The position numbers and the translations under genes were made by a program. The notes under the pieces are model-generated. The model saw nothing but the letters and a program-made list of their open reading frames with translations. It had not been told where the DNA came from and did not search any database. Below are positions 16,490 to 25,260 of a DNA stretch of 64,000 nt, in pieces. This stretch comes from Lactiplantibacillus plantarum. GTDB taxonomy: Bacteria; Bacillota; Bacilli; Lactobacillales; Lactobacillaceae. Each line of letters opens with the position of its first letter. Position 1 is the first letter of the stretch. Location of the stretch: contig NZ_CP039121.1 in assembly GCF_014131735.1 (NCBI RefSeq), forward strand, positions 744,001 to 808,000, read 5' to 3'.

Positions 16490-18034
16490 ATGTATTATTT
16501 TGTGAATACCAGCATTAACCCGAAAAAATCGGGAATTGAACATGCTGAGATGAAACGGCTGGCACTTTTTAACCAGCATCACGTTCCTGCTAAGATGGTC
16601 ACGCGATTTTTTTCATTATCGTTACACCAGACACTGACAGCAGCAGGGATTGCGGCTGAAAATCAAATTAATCTGTTTGATTTCATTCAGCATTCCAGTG
16701 AACGGCCAACGACTAAGATGACGATTGAAGATCTGCATCTAGCACCGGACTTGCGGGTGCAATCCGTTGGGCGTCATTATGAAGTTTATCAAAATGACCA
16801 ATTATTAATGAAGGTCAATACATTTCTGAACACTCAAAAACAACTGAACAATGTCCAATATTATGATCAAAATGGTAAGTTAGTGAAGACCGATTGGTAC
16901 GATACCCGGGGATTTAAAGGGCTTGAACAGTTCTATGCCGCTGATGGACAAGTAGCAAGTGAACAAGTCTTTAATCCGGACGGGGAGGTTGTCTATCAGA
17001 CATTTCATATGGCAGATCGACAAAATCAGGTCCAAAATTCACTTTATCGATTCATTAATTATGAGGGGCAAGACTGGTCATTTGCTGGTGAAACGGCAAT
17101 GACAACCTTTTTCCTCGATGAACTTAATCGGAGGACGCCGCATGCGGTCTTTGTCATTGATCGGACGTATGAGTTGGCTTACGCCGCACTTCACATGCGA
17201 ACTAAAGCGTTTAAAGTCATGCATTTACACAGTAATCACGTTAATGATCCAGCCCATCCGAAGACGGCTAGTCTCAACTTTAATTATGCTTACGCGCTCA
17301 ATAACCTAGACCAATGGAACGGCGTCATTGCGTCGACTAAGCAACAAACTGCTGACTTTCAAGCCCGCTTTGGCAATCAACCCGCCGTTTATACGATTCC
17401 AGTTGGGATTGTCGATGACGCGACTTTGAATGCGCCCAAGCCATCTTTTGATCAGCGCACCGCAGGCAAGATTATTTTTGTGGCGCGTTTAGCCGAAGAA
17501 AAGCAACAAGATCAGGTGATCCGGGCATTCAAAAAGGTATTGGCCCAAGTGCCGAATGCGACCCTTGATTTCTGGGGCTATGCAAATGGTGATACCGGCA
17601 AACAACTGCATCAACTTGTGGAACAGCTGGGACTGAAAGCGGCAGTTACGTTTAATGATTATACGACCGATTTAACAGCTGTCTATAATGATGCGCAGTT
17701 GGCGATGTTAACGTCGCGGGCAGAAGGTTTTGCACTTGCCTTGCTTGAAGGTCAGGCCCATGGGGTGCCCCAGATTGCCTATGATGTCAAATATGGGCCA
17801 CGTGATATTATTCGGGACGGTCACGATGGTCAATTGGTGCCGGTCAATGATGAAAATGCGTTGGCTACGGCGATGATCGACTTGTTAACGCAGCCGAAAA
17901 AGTTAGCCATGTATAGTCAACAGGCTTATCAAGATGCCCAACGCTTTAGCACAACGGCTGTTTGGCAACAGTGGCAACCACTCATGAAAGCCGCAGCCGA
18001 TTTTTATCAAGTTGAGGGGGCAACACAGCGATGA
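16490..18034 (+). CDS. gtfA: Glycosyltransferase GtfA-like (protein O-glycosylation)
   Basis: A 514-residue GT4-fold transferase with a family-specific N-terminal domain (HAEMKRLALF region and a beta-rich insert about 90-210) and a C-terminal nucleotide-sugar domain (IIFVARLAEEKQQDQVIRAF near 322). The retaining-GT motif E-x7-E is intact (Glu412 and Glu420 in AEGFALALLEG). Tandem pairs of this kind act together in the accessory Sec pathway and in L. plantarum to add N-acetylhexosamine to Ser/Thr of secreted proteins; older names are TagE-like. It starts at ATG 16490 with AAGGGAG upstream and overlaps the next gene by 4 bases. Poly(glycerol phosphate) glucosyltransferase (TagE) is the alternative role. 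The location beside two AST-rich proteins favours protein glycosylation. Confidence 0.75.
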   Translation: MYYFVNTSINPKKSGIEHAEMKRLALFNQHHVPAKMVTRFFSLSLHQTLTAAGIAAENQINLFDFIQHSSERPTTKMTIEDLHLAPDLRVQSVGRHYEVYQNDQLLMKVNTFLNTQKQLNNVQYYDQNGKLVKTDWYDTRGFKGLEQFYAADGQVASEQVFNPDGEVVYQTFHMADRQNQVQNSLYRFINYEGQDWSFAGETAMTTFFLDELNRRTPHAVFVIDRTYELAYAALHMRTKAFKVMHLHSNHVNDPAHPKTASLNFNYAYALNNLDQWNGVIASTKQQTADFQARFGNQPAVYTIPVGIVDDATLNAPKPSFDQRTAGKIIFVARLAEEKQQDQVIRAFKKVLAQVPNATLDFWGYANGDTGKQLHQLVEQLGLKAAVTFNDYTTDLTAVYNDAQLAMLTSRAEGFALALLEGQAHGVPQIAYDVKYGPRDIIRDGHDGQLVPVNDENALATAMIDLLTQPKKLAMYSQQAYQDAQRFSTTAVWQQWQPLMKAAADFYQVEGATQR

Positions 18035-19539
18035 ATTTTTTTGTGAACCAATATTTAATGGCGTTAAATTCTGGTGTGGAACATGCCGAATTCAAACGGC
18101 TCCAGTTGTTTAAAGATCATCAGGCACCGGCTAAACTAGTAACGCGTCAATTTGATGGTTTGTTACATCAGAATATGCGGCGCTTCAATATTGCCGATGA
18201 TCAGATGGCCAACTTGTTTGACTTTTTTCGTGAAACGACCAGCTTTTCCAGTCGGGTCATCAAGATGGCTGATTTGAACTGGCCAACTGCCTATGACATT
18301 AAGCCGGACCCCAATGTCAGTGAGGTGCGAGCTGGTGATCGGCTGGTTGCTAAGGTCCACTTTGTCCCCAGCACGGTGGGGCATGTGTACTTCATTGAAA
18401 TTTTTGATCACTTCAATAATCTTGTTCAGCGTACTGATTATGATGAACGGGGCTTTAAGGCCCGTGATGAATTCTTCTCGTCAGCCGGGGAACCAATCAC
18501 GGATATTTTCTATCGACCAGATGGTAGTCGGATGGCCGAACAGTATTATACGCATGATAATAATGGGACTAATTATGTTTCGTTGTGCCATCTTATCAAT
18601 TATCATGGCCGTGACTACTACTTTAATGGTGAACAAGAATGGTACCGGTTCTTCTTAGATGAACTGAACAAGCAATATGATGAAAACAACGTCTTTATTG
18701 CGGATCGGCCGTTAGCTGCTCAGTGGCCGGTGGTGAACATGCAGACGGCGGCTAAAAAATATTTGTGGTTACCCACGCCACATGCAGTCGATCCGCGTGA
18801 TCAAGTCTATTCTAATTTGAATAACGCGTATGTTTATGGCCTGCACGAGTTTCTGAGTGCTTGGGACGGTGTGATTACGAGTACCGAACAACAGAAGCAA
18901 GATTTGACGCAGTGGCTCGGTGGTCAACCGAGTGTCCCAATCCTGACGATTTCAGCAGCCATTGTTTCCAAACAGCAAGCTCAACACGCACCAATTTCGA
19001 TCAGTGAACGTCATGCGCATGAAATTATTTATACCGGCCGTTTGGATGCGGAACGGCGCGTCGATCAGCTAGTGACAGCTTTTGACCAAGTGCACCATAA
19101 GATTACGGATGCGACCTTAGTGATTTACGGGTATGGTGGTGAGCTTGACCGTCTAAAACAGCAAGTGTCCCAGTTGCACCTAGAGACCGCCGTGACTTTT
19201 GCTGGGTATCAACCGAACTTAACAATGGCTTATGATCAGGCCGGTGCTTACGTTTATACTGGTGAAAGTGATGCGCAGCCATTATCGTTAATTGAAGCCC
19301 TTAGTCATGGTGTGCCAGCAATTGCTTATGATATTAACTATGGCCCTAAGGATGTTTTGAAGGATGGCAAGAATGGTTATCTGGTCACGGATGGTGCCGT
19401 CAACCAACTAGTCAGAGCGCTGACCCGAACACTTGAAAGTCCGCAACGTCAGCAACGACTTAGCAAGGGGGCCTATCGGAGTAGTGAACAATATAGTGAT
19501 GAACAAGTTTGGCAACAGTGGCAGCCGGTTGTTCAGTGA
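18031..19539 (+). CDS. gtfB: Glycosyltransferase GtfB-like partner subunit
   Basis: A 502-residue paralogue of the preceding protein, with the same N-terminal domain (HAEFKRLQLF) and GT-B C-terminal half (EIIYTGRLDAERRVDQLVTAF). The E-x7-E motif is altered: the first Glu position is Asp414 and the second is Glu422 (DAQPLSLIE). This fits the known division of labour in GtfA/GtfB pairs, where GtfB is a non-catalytic chaperone/adaptor that recognises the substrate protein. The start overlaps the gtfA stop (ATGA), so the two are translationally coupled. A strong terminator follows directly. The role as adaptor is inference from the family plus the degenerate motif. Confidence 0.75.
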   Translation: MNFFVNQYLMALNSGVEHAEFKRLQLFKDHQAPAKLVTRQFDGLLHQNMRRFNIADDQMANLFDFFRETTSFSSRVIKMADLNWPTAYDIKPDPNVSEVRAGDRLVAKVHFVPSTVGHVYFIEIFDHFNNLVQRTDYDERGFKARDEFFSSAGEPITDIFYRPDGSRMAEQYYTHDNNGTNYVSLCHLINYHGRDYYFNGEQEWYRFFLDELNKQYDENNVFIADRPLAAQWPVVNMQTAAKKYLWLPTPHAVDPRDQVYSNLNNAYVYGLHEFLSAWDGVITSTEQQKQDLTQWLGGQPSVPILTISAAIVSKQQAQHAPISISERHAHEIIYTGRLDAERRVDQLVTAFDQVHHKITDATLVIYGYGGELDRLKQQVSQLHLETAVTFAGYQPNLTMAYDQAGAYVYTGESDAQPLSLIEALSHGVPAIAYDINYGPKDVLKDGKNGYLVTDGAVNQLVRALTRTLESPQRQQRLSKGAYRSSEQYSDEQVWQQWQPVVQ

Positions 19540-19544
19540 ATATC

Positions 19545-19580
19545 AAAAATGGTCTGGCTTTAGTGGTCAGACCATTTTTT
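19545..19580 (+). terminator. Terminator of glycosyltransferase operon
   Basis: AAAAATGGTCTG pairs with CAGACCATTTTT around an 11-base loop, followed by T. Confidence 0.85.
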
Positions 19581-19623
19581 AAACGCTAATGTCAAAAAGA
19601 CCTAATAACAACGGCGGGGATCG

Positions 19624-20451
19624 CTAATCTGACCACGTTGTTAGGTACTGGGTAATTGCAGTCTGTACGGGGCGCAGTGCCGCTGCCGGTTGCGTGTTAG
19701 TCAGTAAAAAGAATTGGCGTTGGTAATGGGCACTTAGCTGTTCGATGGGAATCTCGTTGCTTAAAACGTGACGTGAAATAATTGTTTGGCCGATACCATG
19801 AGCGAGGAGGTCCGCGATGATTTGGTTACTGTGGATGACCATGACTTGTGCTGGCTGAATGTTGCGGGCTTTTAAAAAGGCGTTGGTATAATGACGCACA
19901 CCGGAATTAGGTTCACGTAGCAGCCAGAGGGGACTGGCAAAGTCGCCCGCATGGACGAGCTCATCGTGACCAAATGGCAAGCGATTGAGCTGGTCAGTAA
20001 CGAGTGGCTTTTCAACTAAACCAAAGTCCAGTTTGTGTTGGGACATAGCGGTCAAAATTTCGGCCGAATTGGCAAGCGTCACTTGAAAGTCAAAGCGATC
20101 ACTGACGGCACTCAAATTGGCTAATAAGGTGGGTAGAATCAGACGCCCGGTTGTGTGTGAGGCACCAATCCGGCAAGGAACTTTCACTAAGTGGCGTGGT
20201 GATTGTACCGCTGTTTTGGTAGCGGCCCAAGTTGTTAACAGCTTTTGAGCCTGTTGATAGAGGAGCTGACCACTGGCAGTAGGAACGATTTCTTGGCGCC
20301 CGTTACGTGTTAAGAGCGTGGTTTGTAAATCGGCTTCAAGTTGTTTGATTTGTGTTGAGACGGTCGGCTGGGAAATAAAAAGTTGCTCGGCGGCATGGGA
20401 GAAGTTGCGAGTTTCGTATACCGCACAGAACGTTTCCAATTGTTTAAACAT
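19624..20451 (-). CDS. LysR family transcriptional regulator
   Basis: A 275-residue LysR-type regulator. The N-terminal winged helix is MFKQLETFCAVYETRNFSHAAEQLFISQPTVSTQIKQLE; the rest is the periplasmic-binding-like effector domain. ATG 20451 has TAGGGGTG 8 bases upstream; an in-frame GTG at 20458-20460 overlaps that site and is less likely. It is divergent from the YeiH-family gene, the same arrangement as yeiE/yeiH and cysteine-linked loci, so it probably controls that gene. The effector is unknown; sulfur compounds are a reasonable guess from the neighbour. Confidence 0.9.
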   Translation of the reverse strand: MFKQLETFCAVYETRNFSHAAEQLFISQPTVSTQIKQLEADLQTTLLTRNGRQEIVPTASGQLLYQQAQKLLTTWAATKTAVQSPRHLVKVPCRIGASHTTGRLILPTLLANLSAVSDRFDFQVTLANSAEILTAMSQHKLDFGLVEKPLVTDQLNRLPFGHDELVHAGDFASPLWLLREPNSGVRHYTNAFLKARNIQPAQVMVIHSNQIIADLLAHGIGQTIISRHVLSNEIPIEQLSAHYQRQFFLLTNTQPAAALRPVQTAITQYLTTWSD

Positions 20452-20567
20452 TGTGTTCACCCCTAACTATTATTTTTATTAATAGTAACTATCATAATAA
20501 TTTATTTCTCAAATGTAAATAACTTTCGTATACTTAAAAGCATCGAGATAGAGATGGGAGAAAGCGA

Positions 20568-21578
20568 ATGAAGGTCAAAGGGATTTTACCGGGGTTAGTG
20601 ACCAGTCTGGTCATTGCAATTATTAGTCAAGGATTGGCGCAATTTGTGCCAGCGTTAGGTGCGGCTACTATCGCGATTCTATTAGGAATCATTGGTGGCA
20701 ATACGTTTCTGAAACAACCGCAACTTGGTCGGGGGACTAAGTTCGCAGAAAGTAAGCTGTTGGAATATTCCGTGATGTTGCTCGGTGCGACGATGACGGT
20801 ACAGACAATCGGCAAAATTGGTGGGTTCGGCGTGCTCTTTATTCTTTGCCAAATGACGATTACGATCGTTGGGGCTTTGTGGTTGGGGCGTAAGCTGGGT
20901 TTCAGCCAGTCGGTACGTATGCTGATGGCCGGCGGTAACGCCGTGTGTGGGTCGTCGGCGATTGCATCAATCGCCCCCGTTATTGACGCGGATGAAGATG
21001 ATAAGGGGACTGTCATTACCTTAGTTAACTTGATGGGGACAGTGCTGATGTTAACGTTACCGGTCTTAGGAATGGCCGTGTTTGGTGGCAGTGTCATTCT
21101 TAAAGGGGCGTTGATTGGGGGAACTTTACAATCAGTTGGGCAGGTAGTGGCCGCAGCTAGTATGATTAATCAAACAACGGTTCAATTTGCAACGATTTTC
21201 AAAATTATGCGGATTATGATGCTAGTCGTCGTTGTTTTGATTTTTGGCCGGTTACACCAACGCACGATTGAAAATGAATTGGCTGAGGATGCTGTCGTCA
21301 GTGGTAATGGGAACGGTCATTGGTTACCATGGTACGTGGCCGGGTTCTTAATCTTATGTGCATTGAATAGCTTGATTTCGTTACCAGCAATTATTGGCGC
21401 AACGGCTCATACAATCAGTAGTTGGTTTGAAATCATTGCGTTAGCAGCTATCGGGTTACGTTTGAATCTTGTTAACTTTATGAAAGCTGGCAAGCGCTTA
21501 GCACTGTATGGTTTAGGCGTGGGGACGATTCAGGTCGTCAGCGCCTTGATTTTAATTACGTTATTACTGCAACATTAA
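20568..21578 (+). CDS. YeiH/UPF0324 family putative sulfate exporter
   Basis: A 336-residue integral membrane protein with about ten helices. The family signature [19 protein letters not shown] is clear at about 124-142, followed by [19 protein letters not shown]. Members are annotated as putative sulfate or sulfonate exporters; the biochemical evidence is thin. The divergent LysR gene 116 bases away is the family's usual partner and the likely regulator. The start follows GGGAGAAAG. A hairpin terminator follows. Confidence 0.88.
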   Translation: MKVKGILPGLVTSLVIAIISQGLAQFVPALGAATIAILLGIIGGNTFLKQPQLGRGTKFAESKLLEYSVMLLGATMTVQTIGKIGGFGVLFILCQMTITIVGALWLGRKLGFSQSVRMLMAGGNAVCGSSAIASIAPVIDADEDDKGTVITLVNLMGTVLMLTLPVLGMAVFGGSVILKGALIGGTLQSVGQVVAAASMINQTTVQFATIFKIMRIMMLVVVVLIFGRLHQRTIENELAEDAVVSGNGNGHWLPWYVAGFLILCALNSLISLPAIIGATAHTISSWFEIIALAAIGLRLNLVNFMKAGKRLALYGLGVGTIQVVSALILITLLLQH

Positions 21579-21597
21579 TTGGGTTTTGAGACACTTA

Positions 21598-21645
21598 AAT
21601 CGCAATCATGGTTAATCATTCAATTAATCATGATTGCGATTTTTC
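21598..21645 (+). terminator. Terminator of yeiH-like gene
   Basis: AAATCGCAATCATG pairs with CATGATTGCGATTT, with an inner AT-rich stem and a trailing T run. It lies 18 bases after the stop region and before the GNAT gene. Confidence 0.85.
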
Positions 21646-21667
21646 ATCTAAGAGAGTAGGAATGTTC

Positions 21668-22225
21668 ATGCTAACTTATCAAGTCACACCAGCGATTGAA
21701 TTGCGAGAACCGCTACCCCAAAGCGATGCGCCGGCATTACTAGCATTATTAACCGCTGATCGTGCGCAGTATCAGTATTATTTGCCATGGGTGGCTAAAA
21801 TTCAAACGGTGGCGGATGAACAACGCTTTTTAACTTTTGCACAAGCTCAGTTACAACAAGCGCAAGCGCTCAACCTAGTCATTGTCGTTGAACAACGGGT
21901 TGCGGGAATGGTTAGCTGTGACCACTTCGATGATAACGACCACAGTGCCAACATCGGCTATTGGTTGGGACGACCATTTCAGGGACGCGGCGTCATGACG
22001 GCAGCCGTCCGTGGCGTTTGTGATTTGGGTTTTAATCAGTATCATCGGCAATGTTTGCGGATTCGTGCGGCGGTGGACAATCAGGCAAGCAATGCGGTGG
22101 CGCAACGGGCGGGCTTTGACTTTTTGATTCAGCATCCAGGTGGTCAGCACTTATTGGATGGCGATCATGATGAGAATGTGTATCAGGTTTCAGCGGTTGA
22201 TTGGCTGGCGAAGCGCCACAAGTGA
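21668..22225 (+). CDS. GNAT family N-acetyltransferase (RimL-like)
   Basis: A 185-residue acetyltransferase of the ribosomal-protein-serine type. The YYLPWVAKIQTVADEQRFL N-terminal pattern, the acetyl-CoA loop GYWLGRPFQGRGVMTAAV (Q-x-x-G-x-G/A form) and the final RAAVDNQASNAVAQRAGF motif are typical of RimJ/RimL. ATG 21668 has AGGA 7 bases upstream; ATG 21662 is too close to it. A still longer reading would start inside the preceding terminator. It is monocistronic. The substrate could be a ribosomal protein or a small molecule. Confidence 0.86.
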   Translation: MLTYQVTPAIELREPLPQSDAPALLALLTADRAQYQYYLPWVAKIQTVADEQRFLTFAQAQLQQAQALNLVIVVEQRVAGMVSCDHFDDNDHSANIGYWLGRPFQGRGVMTAAVRGVCDLGFNQYHRQCLRIRAAVDNQASNAVAQRAGFDFLIQHPGGQHLLDGDHDENVYQVSAVDWLAKRHK

Positions 22226-22241
22226 TGACGATTAAACAAAA

Positions 22242-22278
22242 ATAAAACTGACTAGCCAAGATGGTTAGTCAGTTTTAT
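22242..22278. terminator. Bidirectional terminator
   Basis: ATAAAACTGACTAGCC pairs with GGTTAGTCAGTTTTAT around AAGAT, with one G-T pair. It separates the GNAT gene from the convergent MFS/DUF4811 operon. Confidence 0.85.
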
Positions 22279-22284
22279 TAACGT

Positions 22285-22785
22285 CTAATTTTTAACTGTC
22301 ACCACTTGCCACGTCTTAGGAATTGTAAACAAATATTGGCGTTGAACAATTTTTGTCTTGGTATTTCCTAGGCTGAATAACACGTGTGTCAGGTGATTTT
22401 TAAACTGCCAAGTCGTGGTCTTTAGTTGAACCTGCGCGGGTGAACCGCTAGTCAGTTTAGTTGTTGTGGTGGTTGCGGTCACCGTGTGACTGACTTTAGT
22501 GGCGGCTGCAACTCGGTAACTGATGACGCGTTCAGACCCCGTTCCGAGTTGCTGGACCCGCAACGCCGCTTGTTTGGATTTTAGCGGGGCTAAATCTTGA
22601 ATTTGCGTGCGGGTGACTTCGTGCATGCCCCAATGGTAATTGTCGTTTAGGACGAGGGCGATGAGGCTAGCGGCAATAATCAGGCCACTAATAATAATGG
22701 CAATGAGACGGTTGCGGCCTGCTGGTGAAAAAATCATCGTGCCAGCAAAGACAAGGGTTGCAAGAATTAGTAAGACAATGATCAT
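22285..22785 (-). CDS. DUF4811-like membrane-anchored protein
   Basis: A 166-residue protein with two N-terminal helices (about 2-18 and 28-48) and an external C-terminal domain of beta character (about 55-166, ending FLFTIPKTWQVVTVKN). I believe it belongs to DUF4811, which in lactobacilli sits downstream of a drug-type MFS gene, exactly as here. The start overlaps the MFS stop by 4 bases (ATGA), so the two are coupled. An accessory role in the function of the transporter is plausible but unproven. Confidence 0.72.
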   Translation of the reverse strand: MIIVLLILATLVFAGTMIFSPAGRNRLIAIIISGLIIAASLIALVLNDNYHWGMHEVTRTQIQDLAPLKSKQAALRVQQLGTGSERVISYRVAAATKVSHTVTATTTTTKLTSGSPAQVQLKTTTWQFKNHLTHVLFSLGNTKTKIVQRQYLFTIPKTWQVVTVKN

Positions 22786-24266
22786 GCGGCATCATCCTCC
22801 TGACTAATGGTTTTTGAATGATTGGTTTTTAAGAAGAAGGTAATCCCAAAGCCAATCGCACAAAAAATGAGTGAGACAACGAACGCCATGTGATAACCAG
22901 TTAAGGTTGCGGTGATTCCGTCCTGACGGTATTTCAAAGGTGCCTGTGTCAGTAATTGATGTCCCGGCATTTGCCACTTAGCGACGCTGGAGTAGACACT
23001 GATTAAAACGGCCGTCCCCATTGAAGCTGCGACTTGACGTAGGGTGTTGTTGGCGGCGGTCCCATGGGAAATCAGCCGGAAAGGTAACGCATTGATCCCG
23101 GTCGTTGTGACGGGCATGGTAACCATGGTCAGGCCAAACATCCGAATGGCGTAAACAACGATGATCCATAAGATTGGGGTCGTGGCGCTAATTGATAGGA
23201 AGAAAGCAGTTCCAAGCGTTAGGAGTAACATCCCCGTCATTGCTAGTCTGCGGGCACCGATATGGTCAAAGATGCGACCAGTAATGGGGCTCATAATTCC
23301 CATCATGATTGCGCCAGGTAATAAAATCAATCCAGAGTCCATTGCTGAACGACCGAGGACCGTTTGAATATACATTGGCAAAATCATTTCGACGCCCATC
23401 ATAGCCATGTAAGCGAGGGCGGTCAGGATTGCGGATAGGGTGAAAGCCGGAATCTTAAAGACACGTAATTCCAATAATGGCTGATCCATGTGAAGTTGCC
23501 GCCAGACGAATAGACCAATGAAAATCAGACCAATGACTAAAGTTGTGAGGACGACTGGGTCGCCCCAACCAGCATTACCAACGGATGAAAAACCGTATAA
23601 CATACTGCCAAAACCAATTGTTGAGATCAAGACTGACCACCAATCAATTGGTTGTTTGGAAGTTGGTAAGACTTTCCGTAAAGTGAAGAATGAAACGATG
23701 ATGACTAGAATATTGATTGGCAGGATGAATAAGAAGAGTGCCCGCCAGGAATAGTTATCAATAATCCAGCCAGAGAGTGTCGGTCCGATGGCGGGTGCTA
23801 AGCCAATAACAATTCCGGCTGTCCCCATTGCGGAACCCCGTTTTTCGGGTGGATAAACTGAAGACATGATTGTTTGAAACACTGGGGCGGAAATTCCGAC
23901 GCCCATTGCTTGAATCATTCGGGCAATCAGCAACATCTGAAAGTTGACGGCAAAGTACGCCAGCGTAGTTCCCAGACCAAAAATAAGCATGGCTGTTAAG
24001 TACAAATACTTGGAATTGATTCGGGTCAGCAACCAGGCACTGACGGGAATCATGATTCCCATGATTAACATGAAACCAGTGGTCAACCACTGAACGGCGG
24101 TTGCTGAAATATGAAAATCGGCCATTAACGTTGGAAAAGCTGTCGTTAATAGTGTTTGGGTAATGAAGGTAGTGAACGTCCCGACAAGTAAAGTCAATAC
24201 AAGCCAAGTCCGGTGATAGGGCTGGCCGTTGGCATCAAGCGGCAACGTTGAATTTTGAGTTGGCAT
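22782..24266 (-). CDS. MDR family MFS transporter (DHA2, 14 TM)
   Basis: A 494-residue drug:proton antiporter of the EmrB/QacA type. About 14 helices are visible. Motif C is recognisable in GTAGIVIGLAPAIGPTLSGWIID, and motif A in LTRINSKYLYL is weak. ATG 24266 follows AAAGGACGG; earlier in-frame codons give a non-membrane leader and lie upstream of the ribosome site. Co-transcribed with the DUF4811-like gene. No adjacent TetR/MarR is present; the substrate range is unknown. Confidence 0.92.
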   Translation of the reverse strand: MPTQNSTLPLDANGQPYHRTWLVLTLLVGTFTTFITQTLLTTAFPTLMADFHISATAVQWLTTGFMLIMGIMIPVSAWLLTRINSKYLYLTAMLIFGLGTTLAYFAVNFQMLLIARMIQAMGVGISAPVFQTIMSSVYPPEKRGSAMGTAGIVIGLAPAIGPTLSGWIIDNYSWRALFLFILPINILVIIVSFFTLRKVLPTSKQPIDWWSVLISTIGFGSMLYGFSSVGNAGWGDPVVLTTLVIGLIFIGLFVWRQLHMDQPLLELRVFKIPAFTLSAILTALAYMAMMGVEMILPMYIQTVLGRSAMDSGLILLPGAIMMGIMSPITGRIFDHIGARRLAMTGMLLLTLGTAFFLSISATTPILWIIVVYAIRMFGLTMVTMPVTTTGINALPFRLISHGTAANNTLRQVAASMGTAVLISVYSSVAKWQMPGHQLLTQAPLKYRQDGITATLTGYHMAFVVSLIFCAIGFGITFFLKTNHSKTISQEDDAA

Positions 24267-24479
24267 AATACCGTCCTTTCTTTTATAAATTCTGTAATAA
24301 TGCACAATCAATAAGTATATCACGATGCAAGTCCTAGGCCTATTAATTGGTACTGGGGCGGTCTGCTGAGTGTTCGGTGTCGTGGTAAAATAAAATAGAT
24401 AATATTAGTTAATTTGTGGTGAGTCGTGCTAATGATAGCCAGCACAATTCATCGACATTCAGTAAGGAAGCTAAAAAAT

Positions 24480-25142
24480 ATGACCAAAAAATATTTAACA
24501 TTTGATTGTTACGGGACGTTAATTAATACTGAGCCGCTGTATCAATGGGTGGCTAATTTAGGATTGGCGGTTGGTTTAGACCCACTAACGGTTCGCAAAG
24601 CCTACGCGACTTATGAGGACGATCCTGCCAGTGTCAATCCTTATCTAGATTATTCAACATTAGTCCGGGCTGATCTTAAGCATTTAGATCGATTGTTTGA
24701 ACAGAGACACTTCTTTGAAAGTCATTACGTTGAATGCTTGGAAGTGCAACGACACCTATTACCATACGCCGATGTTATACCGACCTTAACAGCGTGGCAG
24801 CAATTGGGCTATCAATTGATTATTATGTCGAATTCTTCCTGGGATATCATGCCGGCCAACATTGCTGCTTTAAAGGTGTCGTTCACAGCGGTTGTTACGG
24901 CTGAAGACATTCAAGCTTACAAACCAGCGTTAGCTTTCTTTGAAACGGTTCAAGAGCGTTTTAAGTTAACGGCAGATAATCATTGGCATATTGCACGTGG
25001 CTATGAATCCGATGTTGTTCCAGCCAGTGCTATGCAGTGGCCGATGATTTGGATTAATCGTGATCAGCGACAACCGACTAGTTCTGAACGGCCGACCCAT
25101 ATGGTTACTGATTTGGCCGCTGTTAAGCAGTGGGTTAACTAG
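24480..25142 (+). CDS. HAD-superfamily hydrolase (haloacid dehalogenase type II-like)
   Basis: A 220-residue HAD hydrolase. Motif I FDCYGTL places the nucleophile at Asp9, motif II is IIMSNSS, motif III Lys in AYKPALAFF and motif IV in ARGYESDVVPA. The DCYGT form and cap size match L-2-haloacid dehalogenase-like proteins; many of these are in fact phosphatases. ATG 24480 follows AAGGAAG; an upstream ATG at 24426 has no site. It stands alone. Confidence 0.87.
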   Translation: MTKKYLTFDCYGTLINTEPLYQWVANLGLAVGLDPLTVRKAYATYEDDPASVNPYLDYSTLVRADLKHLDRLFEQRHFFESHYVECLEVQRHLLPYADVIPTLTAWQQLGYQLIIMSNSSWDIMPANIAALKVSFTAVVTAEDIQAYKPALAFFETVQERFKLTADNHWHIARGYESDVVPASAMQWPMIWINRDQRQPTSSERPTHMVTDLAAVKQWVN

Positions 25143-25208
25143 GCGTGCGCGGTAGTGTCCCCGTTGATCAACAGTTAAAACACTGGTTGATCATCAGGGT
25201 TGAACAAG

Positions 25209-25251
25209 CTTTCTAATTTTGACTAAGCTGTTAAATCTCAAAATTAGAAAG
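25209..25251 (+). promoter_or_regulatory. Hairpin masking the ribosome site of the MFS gene
   Basis: CTTTCTAATTTTGA (25209-25222) is a perfect 14-bp complement of TCAAAATTAGAAAG (25238-25251). The 3' arm includes the first bases of the AAAGGA ribosome site (25248-25253) used by the GTG start at 25261. It could act as an RNA switch or as a DNA operator. Confidence 0.6.
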
Positions 25252-25260
25252 GAAATTAAC

